Positions 24,798 to 32,102 of a stretch of 33,601 nt of DNA are shown here, piece after piece. The DNA is taken from NCBI GenBank assembly GCA_027366035.1, contig DAHXLK010000028.1, positions 1 to 33,601 of the forward strand. The letters are read 5' to 3'. The position numbers and the translations under genes were made by a program. Position 1 is the first letter of the stretch, and every line of letters begins with the position of its first letter. This DNA comes from Chlamydiota bacterium (lineage in GTDB: Bacteria; Chlamydiota; Chlamydiia; Chlamydiales; SM23-39). Below the pieces are notes generated by a model. The model was not told where the DNA came from and did no database searches. It saw only the letters and a list, made by a program, of their open reading frames with translations.

Positions 24798-25256
24798 TTA
24801 AAGAATTTGGGCTACCCTTCCTTGTTGGATTAAAAAGCTATCTACTAAGCTTTGCAACCTAGCAGCGGCAGAAAAAACAGCTTCCTGTGCTCGTAAGTAT
24901 TCCTCCCTTTGCAAGGTTAAAGTTCCTCTAGTCGCGTCGTGCTCGGTTCTTTTTCCTTGTGAGATGGCTGTATAGAGGTTTGCGAAGCTCGATAGTCCAC
25001 CTCCTCCTAAACTTTTAAGTATATTTTGATAGCCAGGCATATAGGTAGCTCCAAAAACACAAGCTCCAGAGCCTAAAGTAGACCCAAAAGCGGTAAAACC
25101 TTCCCAAGTCATAAATTTTGCTATTTTCCCTACGGTTTCTTGCAATTTTTGCTCTGTTGCTCGTCTTTGATCTACTTGAGCATCTAAAATTCTTGCATAA
25201 GTCTGCAAATGTCTATTCGCTAATAGAAGCATTAGAAAGGAAAGGTTAGCTGCCAT
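24798..25256 (-). CDS. small coiled-coil protein with hydrophobic centre, third gene of putative secretion operon
   Basis: 152 residues, helical at both ends with Q/R/E-rich stretches (YARILDAQVDQRRATEQKLQ; LTLQREEYLRAQEAVFSAAA). A glycine-rich hydrophobic middle (FGSTLGSGACVFGATYMPGY, SLGGGGLSSF) could cross or insert in a membrane. No cleavable signal peptide is evident. The start overlaps the preceding gene by 11 bases. This coil-hydrophobic-coil shape is that of type III secretion translocators or needle-associated proteins. The role is an inference; I recognise no family signature. Confidence 0.6.
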   Translation of the reverse strand: MAANLSFLMLLLANRHLQTYARILDAQVDQRRATEQKLQETVGKIAKFMTWEGFTAFGSTLGSGACVFGATYMPGYQNILKSLGGGGLSSFANLYTAISQGKRTEHDATRGTLTLQREEYLRAQEAVFSAAARLQSLVDSFLIQQGRVAQIL

Positions 25257-25728
25257 GTGAGTGTCCTCTTATTAAGTTCATTTGTTGTATATATTTTTGT
25301 ACTACGGTAGCAAGGGTCAGTAATATAGTTGCTTGTGACACCATCAGTTGCTGTACTGATATAGAAGATGTCTCCATTTGACTTTCTATGGATTTTATCT
25401 TTTCTTGCAGCCGTAACCACCTTTTTTCTTCCTGCAAGGCAAGGTATTTATTTCTATCTCGTAATATTGCGGTAACTCCACTTGCAACCGTTGCGGCGGC
25501 AGAAAGAGGAGATAATCCCGCAATAAAGGCAGATCCCATGGCCGCTGTAGCAAAGGCTACTTGCAAATAGGTTAAGTATGAAGAGCCGGAGGGAGCAAGC
25601 GGCTTTCTATTTGCCGTAGTTTGTAAGAATTTTTCCTGAAGCCGGGCTAACTTTTCTTGTCCCCCTCTCAAGTGCTTTTCAGTAATTTGCTGTGCCAAAT
25701 TGGCCGTTTGTATTGCAAGTACTGTCAT
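25246..25728 (-). CDS. small protein with hydrophobic segments and coiled coils, second gene of putative secretion operon
   Basis: 160 residues. An N-terminal coil (EKHLRGGQEKLARLQEKFLQ) precedes a long hydrophobic stretch (LQVAFATAAMGSAFIAGLSP, then LSAAATVASGVTAIL). A second coil follows (EEKRWLRLQEKIKSIESQME) and then a weaker hydrophobic helix (SQATILLTLATVVQKYIQQM). Two coils around a membrane hairpin is the layout of SseC/YopB/YopD-like translocators, though those are usually longer. The start is coupled to the first gene by a 4-base overlap. The function is not established. Confidence 0.6.
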   Translation of the reverse strand: MTVLAIQTANLAQQITEKHLRGGQEKLARLQEKFLQTTANRKPLAPSGSSYLTYLQVAFATAAMGSAFIAGLSPLSAAATVASGVTAILRDRNKYLALQEEKRWLRLQEKIKSIESQMETSSISVQQLMVSQATILLTLATVVQKYIQQMNLIRGHSHGS

Positions 25729-26165
25729 TGGCCCCGTATTCTTGAAAGGTAAGTCTCTACTTCTTTTCTGTTGCTTTTAACCATTTCAGCTCCGATTTTT
25801 AACACTTGCTCAGCTACAGATAAAAGGGCAGAGGCTTTTTGGAATGCAAGATTTGCTTTATTAGGTAGAATTTTTGCCTCTGCATCTAATCGCTCGGATA
25901 GAGAAGATAACTCATTATGTGTATAGGTAAGTTTGGAAATCTGTAATTTTTGTAAAAGGGGCAAAGCTTGTGGGTCATTCGAGAAGGTATAGTTTTTTTG
26001 TTGATTATCTAAAGCATTACGGAAAATTTCTTGGATAGTAGTGATTTGATCTAATCTAGTATAGTAAGTTTCCCCCTCTTTCATGCAAGCATTGATTTGT
26101 TTTCGGGTATTTGCATCGGAATTTTTTACTGCGCGTAAGGCTTCAAGAGCCGGATTTTCAGGCAT
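25725..26165 (-). CDS. small helical protein, first gene of putative secretion operon
   Basis: 146 residues, helical, soluble and rich in coiled coil (QTTIQEIFRN-type and THNELSSLSERLDAEAKILP, NLAFQKASALLSVAEQVLK), with no membrane segment. It could be a chaperone, effector or filament-type protein for the two membrane-active proteins encoded behind it. Its start is preceded by a strong hairpin that covers the likely ribosome binding site, and by a ten-codon leader ORF overlapping its start. I recognise no family. Confidence 0.6.
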   Translation of the reverse strand: MPENPALEALRAVKNSDANTRKQINACMKEGETYYTRLDQITTIQEIFRNALDNQQKNYTFSNDPQALPLLQKLQISKLTYTHNELSSLSERLDAEAKILPNKANLAFQKASALLSVAEQVLKIGAEMVKSNRKEVETYLSRIRGQ

Positions 26166-26169
26166 AGGT

Positions 26170-26187
26170 CCCCCTTTTTTTAGGGGG
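26170..26187 (-). promoter_or_regulatory. hairpin covering the ribosome binding site of the putative secretion operon
   Basis: On the minus strand CCCCCT pairs with AGGGGG around an A6 loop. The 3' strand AGGGGG lies four bases before ATG 26165 and is the only Shine-Dalgarno candidate. A short ORF (MPPKKRGTYA, ATG 26190) runs through the hairpin and stops over the gene's start codon (ATGCCTGA). Translation of the leader, or temperature, could therefore open the site. Confidence 0.4.
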
Positions 26188-26260
26188 CATGATATCTCTT
26201 ATAAACTTTTTTTGTAAAGCACTCATCTTACGCAACAGCCCCCGCTGGGGCGAGAACTCG

Positions 26261-26422
26261 GGACTGTTTCGATCTTCGCTTTTTCGTTAAAATTTGAGCC
26301 TTACAAAGCCGGTTTGATTTTTTTGAAAGTTACATATCCTGCTAAGGGATAGGCACTTTTAAAAAGATCAAATCCGGGGAAGCAAGGGCAAAATTTTAAC
26401 CAAATGGGAGATAGAAACAGCC
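26261..26422. repeat. foldback element, copy 8 (arm B left, arm A right)
   Basis: The left end is GGACTGTTTCGATCTTCGC. The right end GGGAGATAGAAACAGCC is slightly degraded. The centre is ACATATCCTGCTAAGGGATA. It lies between the divergent putative secretion operon and rpmH, with the half-site CTCATCTTACGCAA and a CCCCGCTGGGG-like stretch just to its left. The rest of the 26166-26487 gap is the hairpin above and the rpmH promoter. Confidence 0.85.
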
Positions 26423-26449
26423 TCATGAATGGAGAATAGTATAAAAACC

Positions 26450-26479
26450 TTGAATGCATTGCAAGCAAGGATGTATAAT
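26450..26479 (+). promoter_or_regulatory. rpmH promoter
   Basis: TTGAAT (26450-26455) and a perfect TATAAT (26474-26479) are separated by 18 bases, directly upstream of the ribosomal protein L34 gene and just downstream of foldback copy 8. Confidence 0.55.
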
Positions 26480-26487
26480 ATTTCAAC

Positions 26488-26622
26488 ATGAAAAGAACGT
26501 ACCAGCCTAGCAAAAGAAAACGGAAAAAGACCCACGGTTTTCGCAAAAGAATGAAAACAAAGGGTGGTAGAAAGGTCCTTGCTCGCCGCCGAAGAAAGAA
26601 AAGGAAGTCTCTAACCGTTTAA
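26488..26622 (+). CDS. rpmH: 50S ribosomal protein L34
   Basis: 44 residues, very basic. [20 protein letters not shown], then [17 protein letters not shown], is the universal L34 pattern (TYQPS, HGFR-RM-T--GR-VL--RR-KGR). The tail ends KRKSLTV rather than the usual K-LSA/V form. It forms part of the 50S subunit. rnpA lies downstream as in most bacteria, but a 326-base gap containing a large inverted repeat separates them. Confidence 0.98.
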   Translation: MKRTYQPSKRKRKKTHGFRKRMKTKGGRKVLARRRRKKRKSLTV

Positions 26623-26641
26623 GAGACTGTCCATAAATTAA

Positions 26642-26799
26642 AACCCGGCCGGCTCCCTATCCGCCTCGCCCGACTGAGCGAAACAAACAAGATGCGAGAT
26701 GAACGACGAGCCAAGGTCTCGACCTTAGCGAGGAGAGAAGTGAAGTTAAGTTGTTTGTTGCAGCCTGTCGCCCGAGGCGGATAGAGAGCCGGCCGGGTT
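26642..26799. repeat. GC-rich nested inverted repeat between rpmH and rnpA
   Basis: The outer arms 26642-26674 and 26767-26799 match at 30 of 33 positions (AACCCGGCCGGCTC at the base). Within the loop, AACAAACAA (26682-26690) pairs with TTGTTTGTT (26751-26759). At the tip AAGGT-CTCG-ACCTT (26713-26726) forms a small hairpin. The result is one long, multi-level stem about 158 bases long, much richer in GC than its surroundings. It may be a mobile hairpin, a structured RNA or a strong terminator uncoupling rpmH from rnpA. The remaining bases to 26948 show nothing further. Confidence 0.75.
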
Positions 26800-26948
26800 A
26801 AATACCTGCTACTTGTTTCGGTTCTTTTGAGTTGATTTTTAATTATTTTTTTAAGGGTAACATCGATAAATGTATATTACCCCTAACAAAACAATCAAAA
26901 TAAAATCCGGTAAATCGATAAAACTTTTACTTTGTGGACACCCTCTTA

Positions 26949-27278
26949 ATGCACAATTTTCCAAAAGAAAAAAGGATCCGGAAACGAGGGGAGTACCTCC
27001 TCCTCAAAAAACTTGCCAAAAGACGGGTAGGCGCTTTCGTTTGCATGGACTACCTTTCCTCCAAAGAACCTATAACAAAACTTGGAATTACTACCTCGAG
27101 AAAATTCGGCTCAGCAGTGGAGAGAAATCGTTTTAAACGTCTGGCTAGGGAGGCCTTTCGTAAGCTCCATCCTCAGTTTTCCCAAGGACTTTACCTCCAC
27201 CTCTCCCCCCTTGCCATCGCAAAGAGAGCAACACTGCACGATATAGAAAAAGATATTTTATCTTTATGGAAAAGTTAA
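26949..27278 (+). CDS. rnpA: ribonuclease P protein component
   Basis: Protein subunit of RNase P, which assists the catalytic RNA in 5' maturation of tRNAs. ATG 26949 gives 109 residues starting MHNFPKEKRIRKRGEYL, the typical N-terminus; an in-frame GTG at 26934 is an alternative. The signature KFGSAVERNRFKRLAREAFR (RNR motif) is present near residues 60-80. The gene overlaps the start of the helicase gene by 13 bases, so translation is likely coupled. Confidence 0.95.
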   Translation: MHNFPKEKRIRKRGEYLLLKKLAKRRVGAFVCMDYLSSKEPITKLGITTSRKFGSAVERNRFKRLAREAFRKLHPQFSQGLYLHLSPLAIAKRATLHDIEKDILSLWKS

Positions 27279-29053
27279 ATTCTTCTCAAGAAGAAGCAGT
27301 TACAAAAAGTGAAGGGAGGATCCTTGTCCTCGCAGGGGCCGGAAGCGGCAAAACTAGGGTCATCATCCATAGGATTTTGCATCTCCTTTCCAAAGGGACC
27401 GACCCCAAGCAAATCTTAGGCCTTACATTCACCAATAAAGCCGCCGAAGAAATGCGGATGAGATTGCAAAGTAAGGTAGGAAAAGAGGTCGCTACAGAGG
27501 TTACCCTCTCCACTTTCCATAGCTTTTGTATGAAAATCCTCCGCAAAGAGATCCACCACCTAGGTTATACAAATGAATTTAGCCTCTACGATGATCGCGA
27601 CGAAAAACGATTGGCCGAAGAAGTAGAGTTCGATGAAGTAAGGCTAAAAGCCTGCATGCGGGCTCATAATGCGGTCACCTTCGACGGACTCATTCAGCTG
27701 ACGATTCAACTATTTCAAGAATTTCCGGGCATATTGGAAAAAGTCCAAGATCGCTTTCGCTATTTGATGATCGATGAATACCAAGACACCAACCACTCCC
27801 AGTTTCTATTAGCTGAACTTTTGAGTAGTAAATACAATAATATCTGCGTAGTAGGAGATGACGATCAGTCGATCTACGGCTGGCGAGGGGCTGAGGTGAA
27901 AAATATCCTCCACTTTCGAGCCGACCATACGATCAAACTGCAAGAAAATTACCGATCAACCTCCACCATCTTACAAGCGGCAAATTGTCTCATCAAAAAA
28001 AACAAAAATCGCCACCCCAAAACTCTGATCAGCTATCTAGGTGAAGGAGAACGGATAGAGATATTCCATGCAGCAAATGAAATAGAAGAGGCAACAGCTA
28101 TCGTTACCAAGGTCTTAGAATATGCCGAAAAAATGCCGCTGAATGAAATCGCTATCCTCTATCGGAGTAATGCCCTCTCCCGCAACTTAGAGTCTGCCCT
28201 TTTACAAGCAACCTACCGCAAAGACGGCTCTTGGAAAAGAGGGCTCCCTTACGAGATCTATGGAGGCTTAGCTTTTGCCGAAAGATCGGAGATCAAGGAC
28301 CTCTCCGCTTATTTGCGATTAATTGCCAACCCTTTAGATCAACAGGCCCTCCTTAGGATCATCAACGTTCCCGCCAGAGGAATATCAGAAAAGACATTAG
28401 ATACCGTCACCGCCTACAATCGGCAAAAAAATCTGCCGTTATGGAACCTGTTAGAAAATCTCGAAGTAACAGTTACCGACAGAGCAAAAGCCGCTATCGG
28501 TAATTTTGTCCAGCTAATCCACCGAGCAAAAAGACGTTTTGCCTCCCAAAAACTTTATGAAGCTCTTCAGTGGCTCATCCAAGAGATCGATTATGAAAAG
28601 GTGATTCAAAATGAAGCCACAACCGATAAAGGACAGCTTTTTAAACGGGATAACATCCAAGAATTCATCAGCAACCTCGCTCAGTATGAAGAAGGTGCAC
28701 AAAACCCTTCTCTACAAGATTTTACCTCCGGCTATCTCTTAGAGTCGACAAAGGCTAAGAAAGGGGGGCAGGATAAAAACAAATTACAGCTCATGACTTT
28801 TCATAGCGCTAAAGGGTTAGAATTTACTGTCTGTTTCCTCATCGGCTTAGAAGACGGGATCGTCCCTCATGAAAAGGGGATGCAAGAGACCTCTCTAGAA
28901 GAAGAGAGGCGACTTTTTTATGTCGCTATGACACGGGCAAAACGAAAGCTGATCCTTAGCATGGCCAGGCAAAGGAAAAAATGGGGAAAGGATGCCCCTT
29001 GTACCCCCTCTCGCTTCCTTCTTGAAATTCCTAAAAATCTCCTTATTTCTTAG
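27266..29053 (+). CDS. uvrD: UvrD/PcrA/Rep-family DNA helicase (short form)
   Basis: A superfamily 1A 3'-5' DNA helicase acting in nucleotide excision and mismatch repair or replication restart. Motifs: Q-motif LNSSQEEAV (residues 4-12), Walker A LAGAGSGKT (22-30), LTFTNKAAEEM, DEYQDTNHSQ near 169, GDDDQSIYGWRGA near 197, QENYRST, TFHSAKGLEF near 511 and VAMTRAKRKL near 552. At 595 residues it is shorter than UvrD/PcrA (about 720) and lacks their C-terminal extension, so assignment among UvrD, PcrA and Rep is open. It overlaps rnpA by 13 bases, and its last 11 bases overlap the convergent thioredoxin-like gene. Confidence 0.92.
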   Translation: MEKLNSSQEEAVTKSEGRILVLAGAGSGKTRVIIHRILHLLSKGTDPKQILGLTFTNKAAEEMRMRLQSKVGKEVATEVTLSTFHSFCMKILRKEIHHLGYTNEFSLYDDRDEKRLAEEVEFDEVRLKACMRAHNAVTFDGLIQLTIQLFQEFPGILEKVQDRFRYLMIDEYQDTNHSQFLLAELLSSKYNNICVVGDDDQSIYGWRGAEVKNILHFRADHTIKLQENYRSTSTILQAANCLIKKNKNRHPKTLISYLGEGERIEIFHAANEIEEATAIVTKVLEYAEKMPLNEIAILYRSNALSRNLESALLQATYRKDGSWKRGLPYEIYGGLAFAERSEIKDLSAYLRLIANPLDQQALLRIINVPARGISEKTLDTVTAYNRQKNLPLWNLLENLEVTVTDRAKAAIGNFVQLIHRAKRRFASQKLYEALQWLIQEIDYEKVIQNEATTDKGQLFKRDNIQEFISNLAQYEEGAQNPSLQDFTSGYLLESTKAKKGGQDKNKLQLMTFHSAKGLEFTVCFLIGLEDGIVPHEKGMQETSLEEERRLFYVAMTRAKRKLILSMARQRKKWGKDAPCTPSRFLLEIPKNLLIS

Positions 29054-29483
29054 AAAGTCCATTTTCTACCATCTTGGCATATCGCTCTCCCCCAATCGCC
29101 TGGTAACCCATCCTCGCAATTACCTTTTCTTTCGGAGAGAGGAGGATAACCGTTGGAAAACTATCGACATGAAAAGTAGCTTTAAGCTGTTTATTTTGCT
29201 CCATAACCTCACGAGGTTGCTGCGTTTTAAAAGGAGAGTCGATCAAGACAAAGACCAGTTTGTCATGAAGCGCTTTTCCAAAGACAGGGTCTTTTAAAAT
29301 TTCGTTATCCATCTTTTTACACCAGGGACACCAGTCGGAGCCGGTAAAATAAAGAAAGAGGGGTTTGCCCTCTTTCTTTGCTTGCATAAGAGCGGAAGGA
29401 TAATCTTGTGTCCAGTGAAGCGAATCACTTGCCTGAATTTGAGAAAAGAAAAATAAAGATAAAAAAGAAAATAAAAATCGCAT
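29043..29483 (-). CDS. exported thioredoxin-fold oxidoreductase (DsbH-like)
   Basis: 146 residues. A signal peptide (MRFLFSFLSLFFFSQIQA) precedes a thioredoxin fold with active site WCPWCKK (Cys52, Cys55) and the cis-Pro segment VDSFPTVILL. KPLFLYFTGSDWCPWC is typical of the Thioredoxin_7/DUF255-like group and resembles chlamydial DsbH, a periplasmic reductase thought to help keep the disulfide-linked envelope in check. It probably acts in the periplasm. The 3' end overlaps the helicase gene by 11 bases, convergent. Confidence 0.85.
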   Translation of the reverse strand: MRFLFSFLSLFFFSQIQASDSLHWTQDYPSALMQAKKEGKPLFLYFTGSDWCPWCKKMDNEILKDPVFGKALHDKLVFVLIDSPFKTQQPREVMEQNKQLKATFHVDSFPTVILLSPKEKVIARMGYQAIGGERYAKMVENGLSKK

Positions 29484-29556
29484 AAACCTACCTTAAAATA
29501 AAACCATTCTACGTATCCAGTTGAAAAAGTACAAGAATTCTTGATATCTTAGAAAG

Positions 29557-30000
29557 ATGCATCTACCCACTTTGATATGGAGACACCGAAAAGAAAACCT
29601 GAAGAAATGTACCCTCACCCCTTTAGAAGGTAGAGCAGGTTTTTCCTTTTATACCTACCCTCACAATCCCCTCCCTTCCCTACAGGGGTATATCTTATTA
29701 CAAATAGGCGCCCCTCCCCTTACCGAACAAGATAAAGATTTTGGCCTCCTTTTGATCGACGGAACTTGGCGGTACGCAAAGATCATGGAAAAGACCCTTC
29801 CCATCCTCCCAGCTAGAAGCCTTTATGGTTTTACAACAGCCTACCTCCGAAGACAATTCGACTGCCCCTCTCCCAGCTGTGGCCTTGCCTCTATCGAAGC
29901 GATCTTTTTAGCCTACCATATTCTAAAAAGAAAAACCGATGGCCTTTTAGATCTTTACTACAGGAAAGAACACTTTTTAACACTCAATGGATTGTTGTGA
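29557..30000 (+). CDS. DTW/Tsr3-like RNA aminocarboxypropyltransferase-family protein
   Basis: 147 residues. LLLIDGTWRYAKIMEKTLPI carries the DTW-type motif (D-G-T-W-x2-A-x2-M). SPSCGLASIEAIFLAYHILK then KEHFLTLNGLL matches the C-terminal pattern (S-x-E-A-x-A, F-x-x-LN) shared by DTW enzymes and archaeal/eukaryotic Tsr3 (DUF367). Both are SPOUT-fold proteins that transfer the aminocarboxypropyl group of S-adenosylmethionine to tRNA (acp3U) or rRNA (acp3Psi). It is short and lacks the cysteine cluster seen at the N-terminus of many DTW proteins. Target RNA unknown. It overlaps the transporter gene by four bases. Confidence 0.68.
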   Translation: MHLPTLIWRHRKENLKKCTLTPLEGRAGFSFYTYPHNPLPSLQGYILLQIGAPPLTEQDKDFGLLLIDGTWRYAKIMEKTLPILPARSLYGFTTAYLRRQFDCPSPSCGLASIEAIFLAYHILKRKTDGLLDLYYRKEHFLTLNGLL

Positions 30001-31298
30001 TAGCCCAATTTTTCATCCTTTTAGAAACTATCAACGACTTTATTTGGGGATACTTTGCCTTCTTGCTGATAGTAGGTCTGGGGGGATATTTTACCATCCG
30101 CTCTCGCTTTTATCAATTGAGGAAGTTTTTTGCTATCGTTGCCTCTTTTTTCTTTTTTTTCAAAGAGAAGACCAAAGGAGAAGGGATCCATCCGATCAAG
30201 GTGTTTTTTGCAGCGATCGGTGGCTGCATTGGTATTGGAAATGTGGTAGGGATTTGCACGGCCGTGCAGCTGGGAGGACCCGGCGCTATCTTTTGGACCT
30301 GGATTGCCGGTTTTACCGGGATGCTGATCCAATATGCTGAGGTATTTTTGGGGATGAAGTATCGAATCCGAAAACTAGGGGGGTATGAGGGAGGGCCGAT
30401 GTATTTTTTACCCAAAGCCTATAAGACAAAAATAGCCGCTGTCGTTTTTTCGATACTTTTAGCTATCTACGGCGTGGAAATTTTCATGTTTAATGTGATG
30501 GCAGATAGCCTATCTTACAACTGGTCTATTCCTAAATACCTTGTAGTAGGAGGCCTCCTCTCCCTTATTTTTTATGCTGTAATAGGAGGGATTAGTCGGG
30601 TAGGTGAAATTTGCGCTGCGATCATCCCCATCTTTATCCTCCTCTATCTTGGGATGGGCCTTTGGGTTTTATGGAAAAACTTATCGTTACTACCGGTAGT
30701 TTTTAAGAGTATCTTGCACGGTGCTTTTACCCCGCAAGCAGCAGTAGGCGCTTTTGCAGGCTCTAGCATCCTTCTCACCATATCGATGGGCCTTTCTCGG
30801 GGGGCCTATTCGGGAGATTTAGGAGTAGGTTATACCTCGATCCTCTATACAGCAACAAGTTGTAAAGATATTTCAAGAATTTCAGCACTCACTATATTAA
30901 GTATCTTTATCGACACCTTTGTGATCTCCTCTCTTAGCATTCTCTTAGTGCTATTAACCGAAAAGTGGAGTACCCCTTTACATGTAACGCTTATGGTGCA
31001 AGAAGCCCTTTCAGAGTTTTTCCCTTTCATGCATTTTTTTATGCCCTTTTTCCTCTTCCTTCTTGGATATACGACGGTAATTGCCTACTTAGTAGTAGGG
31101 CTAAAGTGTGCCCACTACCTGTCTCCTAAATATGGGAAAATCGTCTACTATATTTATGCGGGGCTATCTTTTTTTCTTTTTGCCTTTATAGACCCTACTC
31201 AGGCCTTTGTCATCATGTCACTATCGGGGGCCCTTTTGCTTTTATTAAATCTTACCGGGATTTTTCTCCTGCGAAAGGAGGTGACATTTGAACGGTAA
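29997..31298 (+). CDS. sodium:alanine/glycine symporter, AGCS family
   Basis: 433 residues with about ten to eleven membrane helices. The family signature is clear near residues 75-100: GGCIGIGNVVGICTAVQLGG, then PGAIFWTWIAGFTGM. GGYEGGPMYFL and the later GAYSGDLGVGYTS are also typical AGCS blocks. It would import small neutral amino acids with Na+ from the host cytosol or inclusion. The start is GTG 29997, overlapping the previous stop (GTGA). The 3' end overlaps tdk by 47 bases, convergent. Confidence 0.9.
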   Translation: MIAQFFILLETINDFIWGYFAFLLIVGLGGYFTIRSRFYQLRKFFAIVASFFFFFKEKTKGEGIHPIKVFFAAIGGCIGIGNVVGICTAVQLGGPGAIFWTWIAGFTGMLIQYAEVFLGMKYRIRKLGGYEGGPMYFLPKAYKTKIAAVVFSILLAIYGVEIFMFNVMADSLSYNWSIPKYLVVGGLLSLIFYAVIGGISRVGEICAAIIPIFILLYLGMGLWVLWKNLSLLPVVFKSILHGAFTPQAAVGAFAGSSILLTISMGLSRGAYSGDLGVGYTSILYTATSCKDISRISALTILSIFIDTFVISSLSILLVLLTEKWSTPLHVTLMVQEALSEFFPFMHFFMPFFLFLLGYTTVIAYLVVGLKCAHYLSPKYGKIVYYIYAGLSFFLFAFIDPTQAFVIMSLSGALLLLLNLTGIFLLRKEVTFER

Positions 31299-31866
31299 CC
31301 TTTTGGAAAAGGGCATCTTTATAACATCTGTAGCAGGCGGGAAAATATTTTTCCTCTGCCCCTAATTCAATGGAAGGGCCATAATTGATCGCTTTACCGT
31401 TTAAATGTTTTAGGTTCATGATCGATTTTCGTCTACAGAAATGGCAGGTGGCCTTTACCTCTTCGATAGAGTCGGAAAGTTCCAAAAGCCGCTTAGACCC
31501 TGCAAAAAGAAAACTTTTGAAATCGGTGCGGAGCCCGTAACAAATAATTGGGATATCCATCACGATAGTGATCTCTCGAAACTGTTCAATAATGCCGGGG
31601 CTTAGAAAATGGGCTTCATCGACAAGGGCACAGCTGACCCCTGCAAAAGATTCCGGATGCAACTTGCTGTCCGGTCGTAGTAACAGGTCTGCATTTTTTT
31701 CGAGTCCCGCTCGGGATTTGATCTGTTCTTTTCCAAACCTATAGTCCATCTCAGGCTTGATCAAAAGCACCTTTTTCCCCTGCTGTTGATAGTTGTGAGC
31801 TACGGCTAGTAGATTTAATGTTTTGGCACTTCCCATCGTACCATGCCTAAAGTAGAGTTTTGCCAT
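31252..31866 (-). CDS. tdk: thymidine kinase, type II
   Basis: 204 residues. Phosphorylates thymidine to dTMP in pyrimidine salvage, in the cytoplasm. P-loop GTMGSAKT (residues 9-16), catalytic acid in VDEAHFL (Glu84), and a structural zinc site made of CHFCRRK and CYRCYK pairs. The lasso region YGPSIELGAEEKYFP precedes the last cysteine pair. All expected residues are present. Confidence 0.95.
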   Translation of the reverse strand: MAKLYFRHGTMGSAKTLNLLAVAHNYQQQGKKVLLIKPEMDYRFGKEQIKSRAGLEKNADLLLRPDSKLHPESFAGVSCALVDEAHFLSPGIIEQFREITIVMDIPIICYGLRTDFKSFLFAGSKRLLELSDSIEEVKATCHFCRRKSIMNLKHLNGKAINYGPSIELGAEEKYFPACYRCYKDALFQKVTVQMSPPFAGEKSR

Positions 31867-31946
31867 AAAAAATTCCCCCTTATACTTGAATCGATTATAA
31901 AGAATAGCAAAAACACAATTAGTAAAGTCATTTTTTCTGATGATAG

Positions 31947-32009
31947 GGCCGCTTCGATCCCCACTTTAAAAAGGTAAAATTTTAACCAACCGGGAGATCG
32001 AAATAGTCC
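31947..32009. repeat. foldback element, copy 9, deletion derivative
   Basis: Only 63 bp remain. The left end GGCCGCTTCGATC and the right arm A with GGGAGATCGAAATAGTCC are retained, while the entire middle is deleted. Ends of this element are therefore kept when the inside is lost. Confidence 0.7.
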
Positions 32010-32102
32010 TTTTATGCAACAGGGAAACCAGGGAATTTTTCAAGCATTATTTCCTCTTATCAAGAATCGCATTTCTTGAGATCGCTAAGGCAAACCTACA
32101 GC

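Noticed and set aside
26642-26799. RNase P RNA gene between rpmH and rnpA
   Set aside because: The segment is a simple nested inverted repeat without the conserved RNase P RNA core sequences, and is far too short.
29992-30340. 117-codon ORF overlapping the start of the AGCS transporter
   Set aside because: It is a shifted frame of the transporter, whose own frame carries the family signature.
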